A DNA stretch of 6,514 nucleotides, taken from CAZIOH01 sp964540815. Lineage in GTDB: Bacteria > Myxococcota_A > Polyangia > Fen-1088. The notes beneath the pieces were generated by a model. That model worked only from the letters and a program-made list of their open reading frames with translations, searched no databases and had not been told where the DNA came from. The position numbers and the translations under genes are program-made. The stretch is taken from contig CAZIOH010000172.1 of NCBI GenBank assembly GCA_964540815.1, positions 1 through 6,514 on the forward strand, in the 5' to 3' direction. Below, piece by piece: positions 1 through 6,441 of the stretch. Numbering within the stretch: position 1 is the stretch's first letter; every line of letters begins with the position of its first letter.

Positions 1-42
1 CCCCGGGCATCTCCAAGCCCCGGCCCTGGCGAGCGCCCGGGG
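1..42. repeat. 8-bp inverted repeat at the window edge
   Basis: CCCCGGGC at 1-8 is the exact reverse complement of GCCCGGGG at 35-42, with 26 nt between them. It could be a hairpin ending the upstream gene, but no T-run follows. The reading frame of the next gene also stays open through this stretch, so it could equally be coding sequence. Each arm contains the self-complementary CCCGGG, which is easy to get by chance in DNA this GC-rich. Confidence 0.3.
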
Positions 43-44
43 CC

Positions 45-806
45 ATGCCCGATGTCGAGCCGCCGGCGCGGATCGGGCAATCGCGGCCCGTATCTGACCG
101 GGATCTGGTCGCGGCGGGGCTCGCGCCTGGCTTCGTGAACGGCGGGGGCGAGGCCATGAAGCGTCTGGTCCTGGGGGGCGCCCTGGCCATGCGCCAGGGC
201 AAGACTACCGATGCTCTGACGCTGCAGGCGCGCGCGGCGGCACTGTGCGGAGAGATGCACATGCCGCGGGAGCAGGTCATCAACCTGCATGTCCTCGGGG
301 GGTATCTGATCGCGGCGTCGCTTCCGGATCGCGCCCGCGAAATCTATGCGAGGTCGGGTGAGATCGCACGGAGCCACGGCCTCGCTGACGCGGAGGCATC
401 GAGTGAGCTCGCGCTCGGAATGATGGCGATGGGCGAGGGGCGGGCCGCCCAGGCCGCGAAGCACTACGCCGCGGCGGGAGATCTGGCCGAGGTGGCCAAG
501 GTCCCGCCCCTGGCGATCGAGTGCTGGCGGATGGCGGGGCAGCTGGCCCTCGACGCAAAGCTGGATGGGTCAGTGGTCGAGTGCTGGAAGCGCGCTCTGA
601 CGGTGGCTGGCGAGCTGGATCCGGCGGTGGCGAAGGCGACGAGTGCGGCCGAGGTGGCCCGGGCGCTGGCAGCCGTCTGCCGCAAGCGCGGGCTCCGGGC
701 GCAGGCCGATGAGCTCGATCGCCGCAGCATCGCCATCGAGCAGGGCACGGTGGGTGCGGCTGGCGGGAGCGCGGCTAGCGGAGTCGCGCGGGGTGGGGCG
801 GCCTGA
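45..806 (+). CDS. TPR-like helical protein, candidate T6SS effector adaptor (5' end uncertain)
   Basis: This is a 253-residue, alanine-rich, almost wholly helical protein. Successive helix pairs of TPR/SEL1-like character can be seen at about residues 44-70, 83-110, 119-150, 156-190 and 200-230, with typical small-residue and aromatic spacing (for example YAAAGDLA and CWKRALTVAG). There is no signal peptide or membrane segment, so it is probably cytoplasmic. The C-terminal 18 residues are low-complexity Gly/Ala. The ATG at 45 is the first visible start, but no well-spaced ribosome binding site precedes it and the frame has no stop back to base 3. The true start may therefore lie upstream and this may be a partial gene. 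It runs directly into the RHS effector gene with a 1-nt overlap. Proteins of this kind placed before PAAR/RHS genes are plausible loading adaptors or chaperones; that role is inferred from position only, and I do not recognise a named family. Confidence 0.75.
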   Translation: MPDVEPPARIGQSRPVSDRDLVAAGLAPGFVNGGGEAMKRLVLGGALAMRQGKTTDALTLQARAAALCGEMHMPREQVINLHVLGGYLIAASLPDRAREIYARSGEIARSHGLADAEASSELALGMMAMGEGRAAQAAKHYAAAGDLAEVAKVPPLAIECWRMAGQLALDAKLDGSVVECWKRALTVAGELDPAVAKATSAAEVARALAAVCRKRGLRAQADELDRRSIAIEQGTVGAAGGSAASGVARGGAA

Positions 807-808
807 TG
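804..808 (+). other. TGATG stop/start overlap (translational coupling)
   Basis: The TGA stop of the TPR-like gene (804-806) shares its A with the ATG start of the RHS gene (806-808). A G-rich stretch, GGTGGGG, lies about 8 nt upstream and can act as a ribosome binding site. Ribosomes finishing the first gene can re-initiate on the second, so the two products are probably made together. Confidence 0.85.
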
Positions 809-3800
809 CTGGCCAGCACCTTCATGGACATGGTCCTCGGGCTCGACATCCACTTCGAGATCGTCCCGATGTCGCCGACGCCGGTCCCCATCCCGAATCC
901 CTTCGTGGGGATGGTGTGGGATCCTGGGGGGTTGCTCACGAGCCAGGCCATGGGCCTGGCGGCTGCCCTGCTGTCGGGGACTCCACCAAAGGGCCCTGTC
1001 CTCATCAACTCGATGCCGGCAACGACGGTGGGCACGAACGCCAAGAATTCGCTGGGGGTGCCGCACATCCTCATGCCGCCCGGGGTGTCGTGGGCGCCCA
1101 TGCCGAAGCTTCCGAAGCCCTCGTTCAAGGGGCCGGCTCCCCTGCCTGGCTCGCCGGTCGCGCCCGAAGGCGATGCCGTCTGCGTCTTTGGATCGCCCAC
1201 CGTGACCCTGATGGGGACCAGCGCCGTGCGCATGGGGGACAAGGCGATGAGCTGCGGCGAGCCGGTGCGGCTCCCGTCGTCCACGGTCCTGGCCATTCCC
1301 AAGGGGCCGCCGGTCATGATCGGCGGTCCGCCCGCGCTGTCGATCTCCGATGCTCTCGGCGCGCTGCTGAAGTCGAAGTGGATCGCCGGGTACCTGCACG
1401 ATCTGCTCAGCCGGTTGAGTCCCGGGCGTCTGCGCAGTCTGCTCAGCTGGGCGGTCTGCACCCTGACCGGTCACCCGGTGGACGTGGCGACGGGGCGGAT
1501 GATGACCGACCACGTGGACTTCGAGCTCCCGGGGGCGATGCCCCTGACGTTCAAGCGGATCTATTCGTCTGGCTGCGCGAACCGCCAGGGACCTCTCGGC
1601 CACGGGTGGTCGCACAGCCTGGATCAGGCGGTGTGGCTCGAGCGCGGCAAGCTGGTCTACCTCGGCGCCGAGGGCCGGGAGATCGAGCTCGACACCTTCG
1701 ACTTCCCCGACCACGTGGCGCCCGTCGGGCAGGTGATCTTCGAGCCGATCAATCGGCTCACCCTGAAGGTGCTCGGCCAGCGCCGCTACGAAATCACCAC
1801 CGCGAGCGGTCTCACGCACGAGTTCGCCCCGGTGGAGGGGGCCAGCGGCGCCCGCCGATTCTGGTCGCGCCTGACGCGCATCCGCGATCGCGGAGGGAAC
1901 GCCATCGAGCTCGACTACGATCGCCGGGGGTGCCTGCAATGGGCGCGAGATGTCGGCGGGCGGCAGGTCGGGTTCGAGCACGATCGCGAAGATCGCCTGA
2001 TTGGCATGAAGCTTCCGCACCCCACTGCGGAGGGCTGGCTGCCCCACACCCGGTACGCCTACGATACGCACGGGGATCTCGTGCAGGTGACCGATCCACT
2101 GGGTCACGCGTGGCGGTTCAAGTACAAGGGCCACCTGATGGTCGAGGAGACCAACCGCAACGGTCTCGCGTTCTACTTCGCCTACGACGGATTCGGCGAG
2201 GACGCCTACTGCGTCCGGACCTGGGGCGACGGCGGCATCTACGACCACGTCATCGACTACGACAAGATGGGCAAGGTCACATACGTCACGAACAGCCTCG
2301 GTCAGACCACGACCTACAAGCTGAACGTGGTCGGTTGCGTCGTGAAGGTCACGGACGCTCTCGGCGGGTCGGTGGCGACGGAATACGACGAGCGCACCCT
2401 GCGCAAGGTGAAAGAAACCGACGCCGTCGGCGGCGAGACCAGGTGGGAGTACGACGCCCGGGGGAACACGACGAAGGTGACGGGCCCCGACGGGGCCGTG
2501 GTCGAGATCGCCTACGACGGCCATGACCAGCCGGTGCGCGCCGTTGATGCCATGAAGGGGGAGTGGCGGTGGGGGCACGACGAGCGCGGCCACCTGATCG
2601 GGCGGGTGGATCCTCTGCAAAGGCGGGTGCAGTTTCAGTGGAGCGCCGAGGAGGCTGGCCGGGACGGGAGTGGGCGGCGCTGGTTGGGCCAGGCGGATGG
2701 GTCGGGCGACGACCCCCGGCGACCGCGACGCCTGGTTGGACTGACGGATCCGGCTGGTCAGCAGACGAAGCTCGGCTATGACGCTCACGGAAACGTAGCT
2801 TCCCTGCGAACCCCTGACGGGGCCCAGACCCGCTGGCAGTACGATCGCCTCGGCCGCTGCGTGGCGGTCATCGACGCGAAGGGGAACCTCCAGACGCGGG
2901 AATACGATCCGCTCGGGCGCGTGGTTCGGGTCTCAGAGCCCGACGGTAACCTGCGCGAGCTCGAATACGATCCGGAAGGAAACGTGGTTCACGCCCGCGA
3001 CAAGCTGCACGACGTGCGGTTCACATACCGGGGCATGGGGCGGCTCGCGTCGCGCACCGAGGCCGGCACCACCGTTGGGTTCTCGTACGACACCGAGGAG
3101 CAGCTCCGCGCGATCACCAACGAGCACGGCAGCGTCTATGCCTTCGAGCTCGGAGCCACAGGACAGGTCCAGGTGGAGCGCAGCTTCGACGGAATTCGCC
3201 GCCAGTACGTGCGCGACAAGGCCGGCCGGGTCACCAAGGTCTTCCGGCCCGCGGGACTGGAGACGGAATACGCCTACGACGCCGGAGGTCGGGTCGTGGC
3301 CGTCAAGCACAGCGACGGCAGCGCCGAGGGCTACGCCTACCGCGCCGATGGCGAGCTCGTCGAGGCGAAGAACGATGGGGGGACCGTCTCCTTCGAGCGC
3401 GACATTCTCGGTCGCGTGGTGCGTGAAGCCGTGGGCGACGACTGGGTCGCTTCGGACTACGACGCCCTCGGTATGCGGGCACGGATTCGGTCCTCCAAGG
3501 GCCTCGACCAGCGCATCCAGAGGAACGCCGTCGGTCAGATGATCGGCGTGCGTGCCACCACCCCGGCGGACGAGGGCACCGGACCAAGCCGGCCGAAGTC
3601 CCGGCCGGGGGAAGCGATCTGGGAAGCAACGGTCCGCCGGGACGCTCTCGGCCTCGAGATCGAGCGCACCCTGCCCGGCGGCGTCCAGAGCCGCTGGGAC
3701 CGAGACAACGTCGGACGTCCCGTGAAGCAGGAGGTCTGGTCAGCCGGCACATTCCGGAAGGCGGTCCAGTACACCTGGGACGTCGACGACCGCCTCAAGA

Positions 3801-5131
3801 TGGTCATCGACGCCACCCGCGGCCCCATCCGCTACGAGCACGACCGCCTCGGAAACCTGGCGGCCGCGACCTACGTCGATGGCCGTGTCGATCTGCGCAT
3901 GCCCGACGCGGTCGGCAATCTGTTTCGCACAGCCGCCCGTGGCGACCGGAAATACGGCCCGGCCGGGCAATTGCTGGAGGCGCGAAAGCCCGACGGCAGC
4001 ACGACCCGGTACGACTACGACGCCGAGGGCAACCTGGTCAGCAAGGTGGAGAGCGACGCTGGGGGAGTGGTCGTAGGCACCTGGACCTACGCCTGGAACG
4101 GGGCGGGCATGCTGTCCGCGGTCGAGCGCCCCGACGGCGAGACCGTCCGCTTCGCCTACGACGCCCTCGGCCGGCGTCTCTCGAAGACCTTCGGCGTAAG
4201 CGTGACCCGATGGATCTGGGATGGCCACGTCCCGCTCCACGAGTGGGTGGAATCCGGCGGCGCCGCTGCCGAGCCGGCATCAGACCTGTCTCCCTCTGAC
4301 GAAAGAAAGCTCGACGAGGTCGCTGCCAGGCGTCGACAAGCCGCGCTGGCCGCCCGCCCGCCGCAAGGCCCCCCGGTCGCATTAACCCTGCTCCCCCCAT
4401 CTCTCGACCGCGGCACCCGCGAAGCTCCCATCACCTGGCTCTTCGATCCCGAGACCTTCGCTCCGATGGGCAAGCTCGTCGGCAACGCCCGCTACGCCAT
4501 CATCACGGACCACCTCGGCACCCCCACCACGATGTACGACGCGGCCGGCACCGAGGTCTGGTCCGCCTCGATCGACATCTACGGCAACCTCCGCGATATC
4601 GCCGGCGACAAGCAAGCCTGCCCCTTCCGCTGGCCCGGCCAATACGAGGACCCCGAGACCGGCCTCTACTACAACCGCTTCAGGTACTACTCACCGGACT
4701 CCGGACAATATGTCAATAGTGACCCGATTGGATTGGTCGGAGGTGTCGAACTTTATGGATATGCGTCCGACCCAGGGATATGGATTGATCCGCTTGGATT
4801 GAGTCGGTGCGGTCCAGGTGAAGCGATCGTTTTGGGAGAAGGGATGGAGAGAATAAAGACAGCTGTACGAGACTTGCAAAGTCAAGGGGTTGAGGCTCGC
4901 TGGTACCAGGCATGGGGCAAGAATTTCCCGCGCGGAAGACTGATGACACCGGCAGAGCTTGACGCAGCTGTTGCCCGGAACGAACGATGGCTGATTTCAA
5001 AAATCAAGAGTGGCGCAACCATCTACGATATCGGTCGAGATGGCAGACCGGTGCCCAGCGATTTCTACAAAGCAGAACAATCGATACTGAAGAAATTTGG
5101 AATCGTGCCGGTTCCGTTAGCAGGGTACTGA
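806..5131 (+). CDS. PAAR-like RHS polymorphic toxin, T6SS-type effector
   Basis: This 1441-residue protein has the architecture of an RHS effector. Residues 1-180 are a PAAR-like (DUF4150-type) spike-tip domain, with PIPNPFVG near 28, VLINSMPATTVGT near 65, a degenerate PAAR motif SAVRMGD at 139-145 and Cys150. Residues 223-300 match the DUF6531 entry domain (HPVDVATGRM, then FKRIYSS). YD repeats fill about 365-1130, for example YDARGN 549, YDAHGN 658, YDRLGR 679, YDPLGR 700, YDPEGN 721, YDAEGN 1070 and YDALGR 1118. A Pro/Ala-rich linker lies at 1150-1205. The RHS core spans 1230-1332: DHLGTP, WPGQYEDPETGLYYN, RYYSPDSGQY, DPIGL (Asp1306) and DPLGL (Asp1328). Family knowledge predicts aspartyl autocleavage after Leu1332. 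Residues 1333-1441 are the variable tip. There is no signal peptide, no transmembrane helix and no obvious prePAAR motif, so export would be with the T6SS spike rather than by Sec. An atypical Arg/Gly/Asp-rich insert sits at 612-645. Base composition falls sharply after codon 1292. The start is fixed by the overlap with the preceding gene. Confidence 0.93.
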   Translation: MLASTFMDMVLGLDIHFEIVPMSPTPVPIPNPFVGMVWDPGGLLTSQAMGLAAALLSGTPPKGPVLINSMPATTVGTNAKNSLGVPHILMPPGVSWAPMPKLPKPSFKGPAPLPGSPVAPEGDAVCVFGSPTVTLMGTSAVRMGDKAMSCGEPVRLPSSTVLAIPKGPPVMIGGPPALSISDALGALLKSKWIAGYLHDLLSRLSPGRLRSLLSWAVCTLTGHPVDVATGRMMTDHVDFELPGAMPLTFKRIYSSGCANRQGPLGHGWSHSLDQAVWLERGKLVYLGAEGREIELDTFDFPDHVAPVGQVIFEPINRLTLKVLGQRRYEITTASGLTHEFAPVEGASGARRFWSRLTRIRDRGGNAIELDYDRRGCLQWARDVGGRQVGFEHDREDRLIGMKLPHPTAEGWLPHTRYAYDTHGDLVQVTDPLGHAWRFKYKGHLMVEETNRNGLAFYFAYDGFGEDAYCVRTWGDGGIYDHVIDYDKMGKVTYVTNSLGQTTTYKLNVVGCVVKVTDALGGSVATEYDERTLRKVKETDAVGGETRWEYDARGNTTKVTGPDGAVVEIAYDGHDQPVRAVDAMKGEWRWGHDERGHLIGRVDPLQRRVQFQWSAEEAGRDGSGRRWLGQADGSGDDPRRPRRLVGLTDPAGQQTKLGYDAHGNVASLRTPDGAQTRWQYDRLGRCVAVIDAKGNLQTREYDPLGRVVRVSEPDGNLRELEYDPEGNVVHARDKLHDVRFTYRGMGRLASRTEAGTTVGFSYDTEEQLRAITNEHGSVYAFELGATGQVQVERSFDGIRRQYVRDKAGRVTKVFRPAGLETEYAYDAGGRVVAVKHSDGSAEGYAYRADGELVEAKNDGGTVSFERDILGRVVREAVGDDWVASDYDALGMRARIRSSKGLDQRIQRNAVGQMIGVRATTPADEGTGPSRPKSRPGEAIWEATVRRDALGLEIERTLPGGVQSRWDRDNVGRPVKQEVWSAGTFRKAVQYTWDVDDRLKMVIDATRGPIRYEHDRLGNLAAATYVDGRVDLRMPDAVGNLFRTAARGDRKYGPAGQLLEARKPDGSTTRYDYDAEGNLVSKVESDAGGVVVGTWTYAWNGAGMLSAVERPDGETVRFAYDALGRRLSKTFGVSVTRWIWDGHVPLHEWVESGGAAAEPASDLSPSDERKLDEVAARRRQAALAARPPQGPPVALTLLPPSLDRGTREAPITWLFDPETFAPMGKLVGNARYAIITDHLGTPTTMYDAAGTEVWSASIDIYGNLRDIAGDKQACPFRWPGQYEDPETGLYYNRFRYYSPDSGQYVNSDPIGLVGGVELYGYASDPGIWIDPLGLSRCGPGEAIVLGEGMERIKTAVRDLQSQGVEARWYQAWGKNFPRGRLMTPAELDAAVARNERWLISKIKSGATIYDIGRDGRPVPSDFYKAEQSILKKFGIVPVPLAGY
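4493..4801 (+). other. RHS core / autoprotease region of the effector
   Basis: Residues 1230-1332 carry the conserved RHS core: DHLGTP (1235-1240), the WPGQYEDPETGLYYN block (1276-1290), RYYSPDSGQY (1293-1302), DPIGL (1306-1310), a shortened GGVELYGYASDP stretch (1312-1323) and DPLGL (1328-1332). In characterised RHS proteins this region closes the cocoon and supplies the aspartates for self-cleavage just after the final DPxGL. Both aspartates are present here, so cleavage is predicted to be functional. The GC drop falls inside this block. Confidence 0.9.
4802..5131 (+). other. C-terminal toxin tip of the RHS effector, family unassigned
   Basis: Residues 1333-1441 form the predicted released toxin of about 109 residues. 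After a short linker (SRCGPGE) come a beta/alpha start (AIVLGEG then a helix, MERIKTAVRDLQ), a Trp-rich turn (RWYQAW, 1365-1370), a helix containing NERWLISKIKSG (1392-1403), the strand IYDIGRD (1406-1412), then SDFYKAEQSILKKFG and a Pro-rich end. The domain has no histidine at all and a single cysteine beside the cleavage site. This argues against HNH, zinc deaminase or cysteine-protease activity. Conserved-looking candidates are Trp1395, Asp1408, Tyr1421 and Glu1424. The pattern (Asn-x-x-Trp, then IxDIG, then FYxxE) resembles uncharacterised RHS tips I have a vague memory of, but I cannot name a family or an activity. Confidence 0.75.
5122..5125 (+). promoter_or_regulatory. Ribosome binding site choosing the immunity gene start
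   Basis: AGGG lies 8 nt before the ATG at 5134, inside the last codons of the toxin gene. It supports 5134 as the start rather than the far upstream in-frame ATG at 4987, which would overlap the toxin gene by 145 nt. Confidence 0.6.
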
Positions 5132-5133
5132 CC

Positions 5134-5505
5134 ATGACCATGCGTAGTGAAAGCGCCGCTCATTCGTACGACGTATCAGTTTTTCAGGTACTGACCGAGG
5201 AGGCCCCAGGAGACGACGAGAATGTGGTCGAGAAAAAGGTGAAGCGAATGCTAAGCCGAAGAAGGTTGGGTGCGTACGATCAGACGCGCATTAAAGACCT
5301 CAGGTCCCTGCGCAACGAGCTCCGCGGGGAAATCTCTAAATTCCAAAACTCGACCTACTACCGTGGAACTCCCGAGCGGAGTGCCTTGGAACACTTCGAC
5401 TTCGATAGAATGGTTGCCGATTTTTCCAAGCGATACCCACTCGTAAAGCATCCCGAAATCGGGGGGATAGTTGGATATGCTATCTACTACTACTACCTCA
5501 GATAG
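5134..5505 (+). CDS. Putative cognate immunity protein of the RHS toxin
   Basis: This gene encodes a 123-residue protein starting 2 nt after the toxin stop codon; a second in-frame ATG follows at 5140. It has no signal peptide or membrane segment, so it should be cytoplasmic. It begins with a predicted strand (YDVSVFQVL, residues 12-20), followed by an acidic loop, a charged helical middle (residues 31-70: VVEKKVKRML, then RIKDLRSLRNELRGEI), the segment HFDFDRMVADFSKRYP near 87-102 and an aromatic tail of four tyrosines. Acidic and basic residues are nearly balanced. I do not recognise an immunity family. The assignment rests on position, which is the standard one for polymorphic toxin immunity genes, on size, and on a base composition shared with the toxin tip but not with the RHS trunk. 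That composition suggests toxin tip and immunity gene travelled together. It probably shares the effector's transcript. Confidence 0.8.
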   Translation: MTMRSESAAHSYDVSVFQVLTEEAPGDDENVVEKKVKRMLSRRRLGAYDQTRIKDLRSLRNELRGEISKFQNSTYYRGTPERSALEHFDFDRMVADFSKRYPLVKHPEIGGIVGYAIYYYYLR

Positions 5506-5510
5506 GAATT

Positions 5511-5533
5511 TGTCGCAGATCCCTCAGGCGACA
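5511..5533. terminator. Hairpin after the immunity gene, possible weak terminator
   Basis: TGTCGC (5511-5516) pairs perfectly with GCGACA (5528-5533) across an 11-nt loop, starting 5 nt after the immunity stop codon. No T-run follows on the plus strand, so intrinsic termination would be weak. The position is the main support. Confidence 0.3.
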
Positions 5534-5560
5534 GAAAACGCCAAGAAATCGCAAGTTTAG

Positions 5561-5628
5561 TTAGACAAATGGGGGGACCAACAAGGCATCTATGGGTTGT
5601 CTAAGCTCAGAGCCCCTGGAGGTCCCCC
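5561..5628. repeat. Two interleaved 8-bp inverted repeats (pseudoknot-like layout)
   Basis: TTAGACAA (5561-5568) pairs with TTGTCTAA (5597-5604), and GGGGGACC (5572-5579) pairs with GGTCCCCC (5621-5628). The arms are ordered A-B-A'-B', the layout of an H-type RNA pseudoknot with connecting segments of 3, 17 and 16 nt. Single 8-bp inverted repeats are expected by chance in a window this size, so only the interleaving is notable. Confidence 0.4.
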
Positions 5629-5695
5629 GATGCAGATCCAAGCACGTACGAATCAAGGATGAGAACCCCTTCTTTCGGTCCGCTCGTGTTCTGCA

Positions 5696-5856
5696 GGACC
5701 ACTTGGACTTGCGGGGCCCCGGAGAGGCTTGGAGGCGAGGTCGTGGGGCTACTCCGTGCTCACGCACGATCTCGACTTCCGGCGATACTCGCACTTGCGG
5801 GAGCTGTTGGCCCGAGCATTGTTCAGATCCAGACCCAGAACGTCCTAAGTGGACCC
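5696..5856 (+). pseudogene. Frameshifted remnant of a DUF5615 (PIN-like) toxin
   Basis: Neighbouring pieces in two plus-strand frames fit the conserved parts of DUF5615 proteins, the PIN-like toxins usually paired with DUF433-type antitoxins. One frame gives TTWTCGAPE, comparable to the family HWSxxGAPD block. The second frame (about 5729-5779) gives WGYSVLTHDLDF, which fits the family's T-x-DLDF motif. From 5779 the first frame continues AILALAGAVGPSIVQIQ and then TQNVL, which fits the family's GPS-V-Q-R-TQDVL strand. A one-base deletion at about 5779 would explain the break after DLDF. No single frame joins the pieces and no start codon with a ribosome binding site is visible, so this is a dead fragment. 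A possible tail (SFDSSRPLVRP, near 5900-5935) lies in yet another frame. The family match is from memory of the motif, not from a search. Confidence 0.6.
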
Positions 5857-6225
5857 AACACTCGGAGGAAACACTCGGTGTTGGTCGTGCCGACTTGAGC
5901 TTTGACTCGTCGAGGCCGCTAGTCCGGCCGGCCGCTTGTACCGGTCGGACCCGAAGGACGTGAACATGAGGGTCTTTGGAAGATTCGAGAACAAGATGGT
6001 CGCCGCCAGGGCTGGTACCTGCTCGGGACGGGGGCGGGATCGGTTCTGTGCGGAATCGCCTCGGCAATGATCCAAAGGGGGGACTGCAGATCGGTGCCAG
6101 GATTTTCCAAGGAACTCGCGGGCGGTGAACGGTGCCGAGACTTTGAGGCGCTTGATCAGACGAGACCGTGACGACCGCGCTCCCCCACGGGCCATCGCGA
6201 GCGCGTGGTCAGGCGGGCGGCTTCA

Positions 6226-6435
6226 CGCAATCAGCCCCGGCCAGAAAGGTCCCAAGAGGCTGGAGGTATCAGAAGGACACCAGAATGAAGAGTTCCGCAG
6301 TTCGCCGGGAGACCCTACTTCGTCGTCACGCCCGGTCGCGCAAATGAGTGCGCGGCCAGGAGAAAGGCCCGCCCTTGGTGGCGAAGAAGCCCGAGCGGCG
6401 CGGCGGGGGACTCACCAGAATCCAGAGTTCCGCAG
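6226..6435. repeat. Degenerate direct duplication upstream of the tRNA 3' end
   Basis: Two copies can be aligned by eye, about 6226-6300 and 6339-6435. The best block is CACCAGAAT, two variable bases, then AGAGTTCCGCAG (6278-6300 and 6413-6435), with 21 of 23 bases identical. An earlier block, CGGCCAG then AAAGGYCC (6238-6252 and 6353-6369), also matches apart from a 3-nt insertion, and CGCAA lies at the left of both copies. The copies differ in length by about 20 nt, so this is an old diverged duplication. Confidence 0.6.
6338..6353. repeat. Small hairpin in the second repeat copy
   Basis: GCGCA (6338-6342) and TGCGC (6349-6353) form a perfect 5-bp stem with a 6-nt loop. The function is unknown and it could be chance. 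Confidence 0.3.
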
Positions 6436-6441
6436 CGGAAC
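6427..6441 (-). terminator. Hairpin downstream of the tRNA, possible 3' end signal
   Basis: GTTCCG (6427-6432) and CGGAAC (6436-6441) form a perfect 6-bp stem with a 3-nt loop, 36-50 nt beyond the tRNA 3' end on the minus strand. There is no T-run, so an intrinsic terminator is uncertain; it might serve as a processing or stability hairpin. The first copy of the duplication lacks the second arm. Confidence 0.3.

Larger units (their letters stand above)
4682..5600. other. Lower-GC tip and immunity cassette, probable recombined segment
   Basis: Hand counts of G+C per 60 bases give 40 for 4621-4680, 31 for 4681-4740 and 29 for 4741-4800. Codon choice changes at the same place: the trunk uses mainly CGC, CTC and TAC, whereas from Arg1293 (AGG) onward AGG, AGA, TTG, GGA, TAT and AAT are common. 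The lower GC runs through the toxin tip, the immunity gene and roughly the first 100 nt beyond it. The left joint lies inside conserved RHS-core DNA; the right edge is approximate. Confidence 0.7.

Noticed and set aside
643..2526. 627-residue open frame on the plus strand in another frame
   Set aside because: It overlaps the RHS gene for almost its whole length and its composition is low-complexity Arg/Gly, whereas the overlapping frame has clear PAAR, DUF6531 and RHS motifs.
464..2788. 774-residue open frame on the minus strand
   Set aside because: It is antisense to the TPR-like and RHS genes, Arg/Pro/His-rich, without recognisable domains. It is a typical shadow frame of GC-rich coding DNA.
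4987..5133. Longer start for the immunity gene (ATG at 4987, 172 residues)
   Set aside because: It would overlap the toxin gene by 145 nt with residues unlike the rest of the protein. The ATG at 5134 has a well-spaced AGGG and sits 2 nt after the toxin stop.
5592..5963. Plus-strand open frame of 123 residues
   Set aside because: It runs through the toxin remnant in a frame that shows none of the family motifs, and there is no ribosome binding site.
5966..6171. Short frames including a possible hydrophobic segment (WYLLGTGAGS and following)
   Set aside because: The hydrophobic piece is short, its frame lacks a start with a ribosome binding site, and the neighbouring ATG frame ends after 34 codons. 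There is not enough to call a gene or a remnant.
5561..6195. Minus-strand open frames of 168 and 116 residues in the spacer
   Set aside because: They overlap one another and the DUF5615 remnant, and show no motifs or ribosome binding sites. The GC-rich sequence explains them.
6226..6435. CRISPR array or insertion-sequence ends
   Set aside because: There are only two imperfect copies, with spacing and internal lengths that differ, and there is no transposase, terminal inverted repeat or cas gene in the window.
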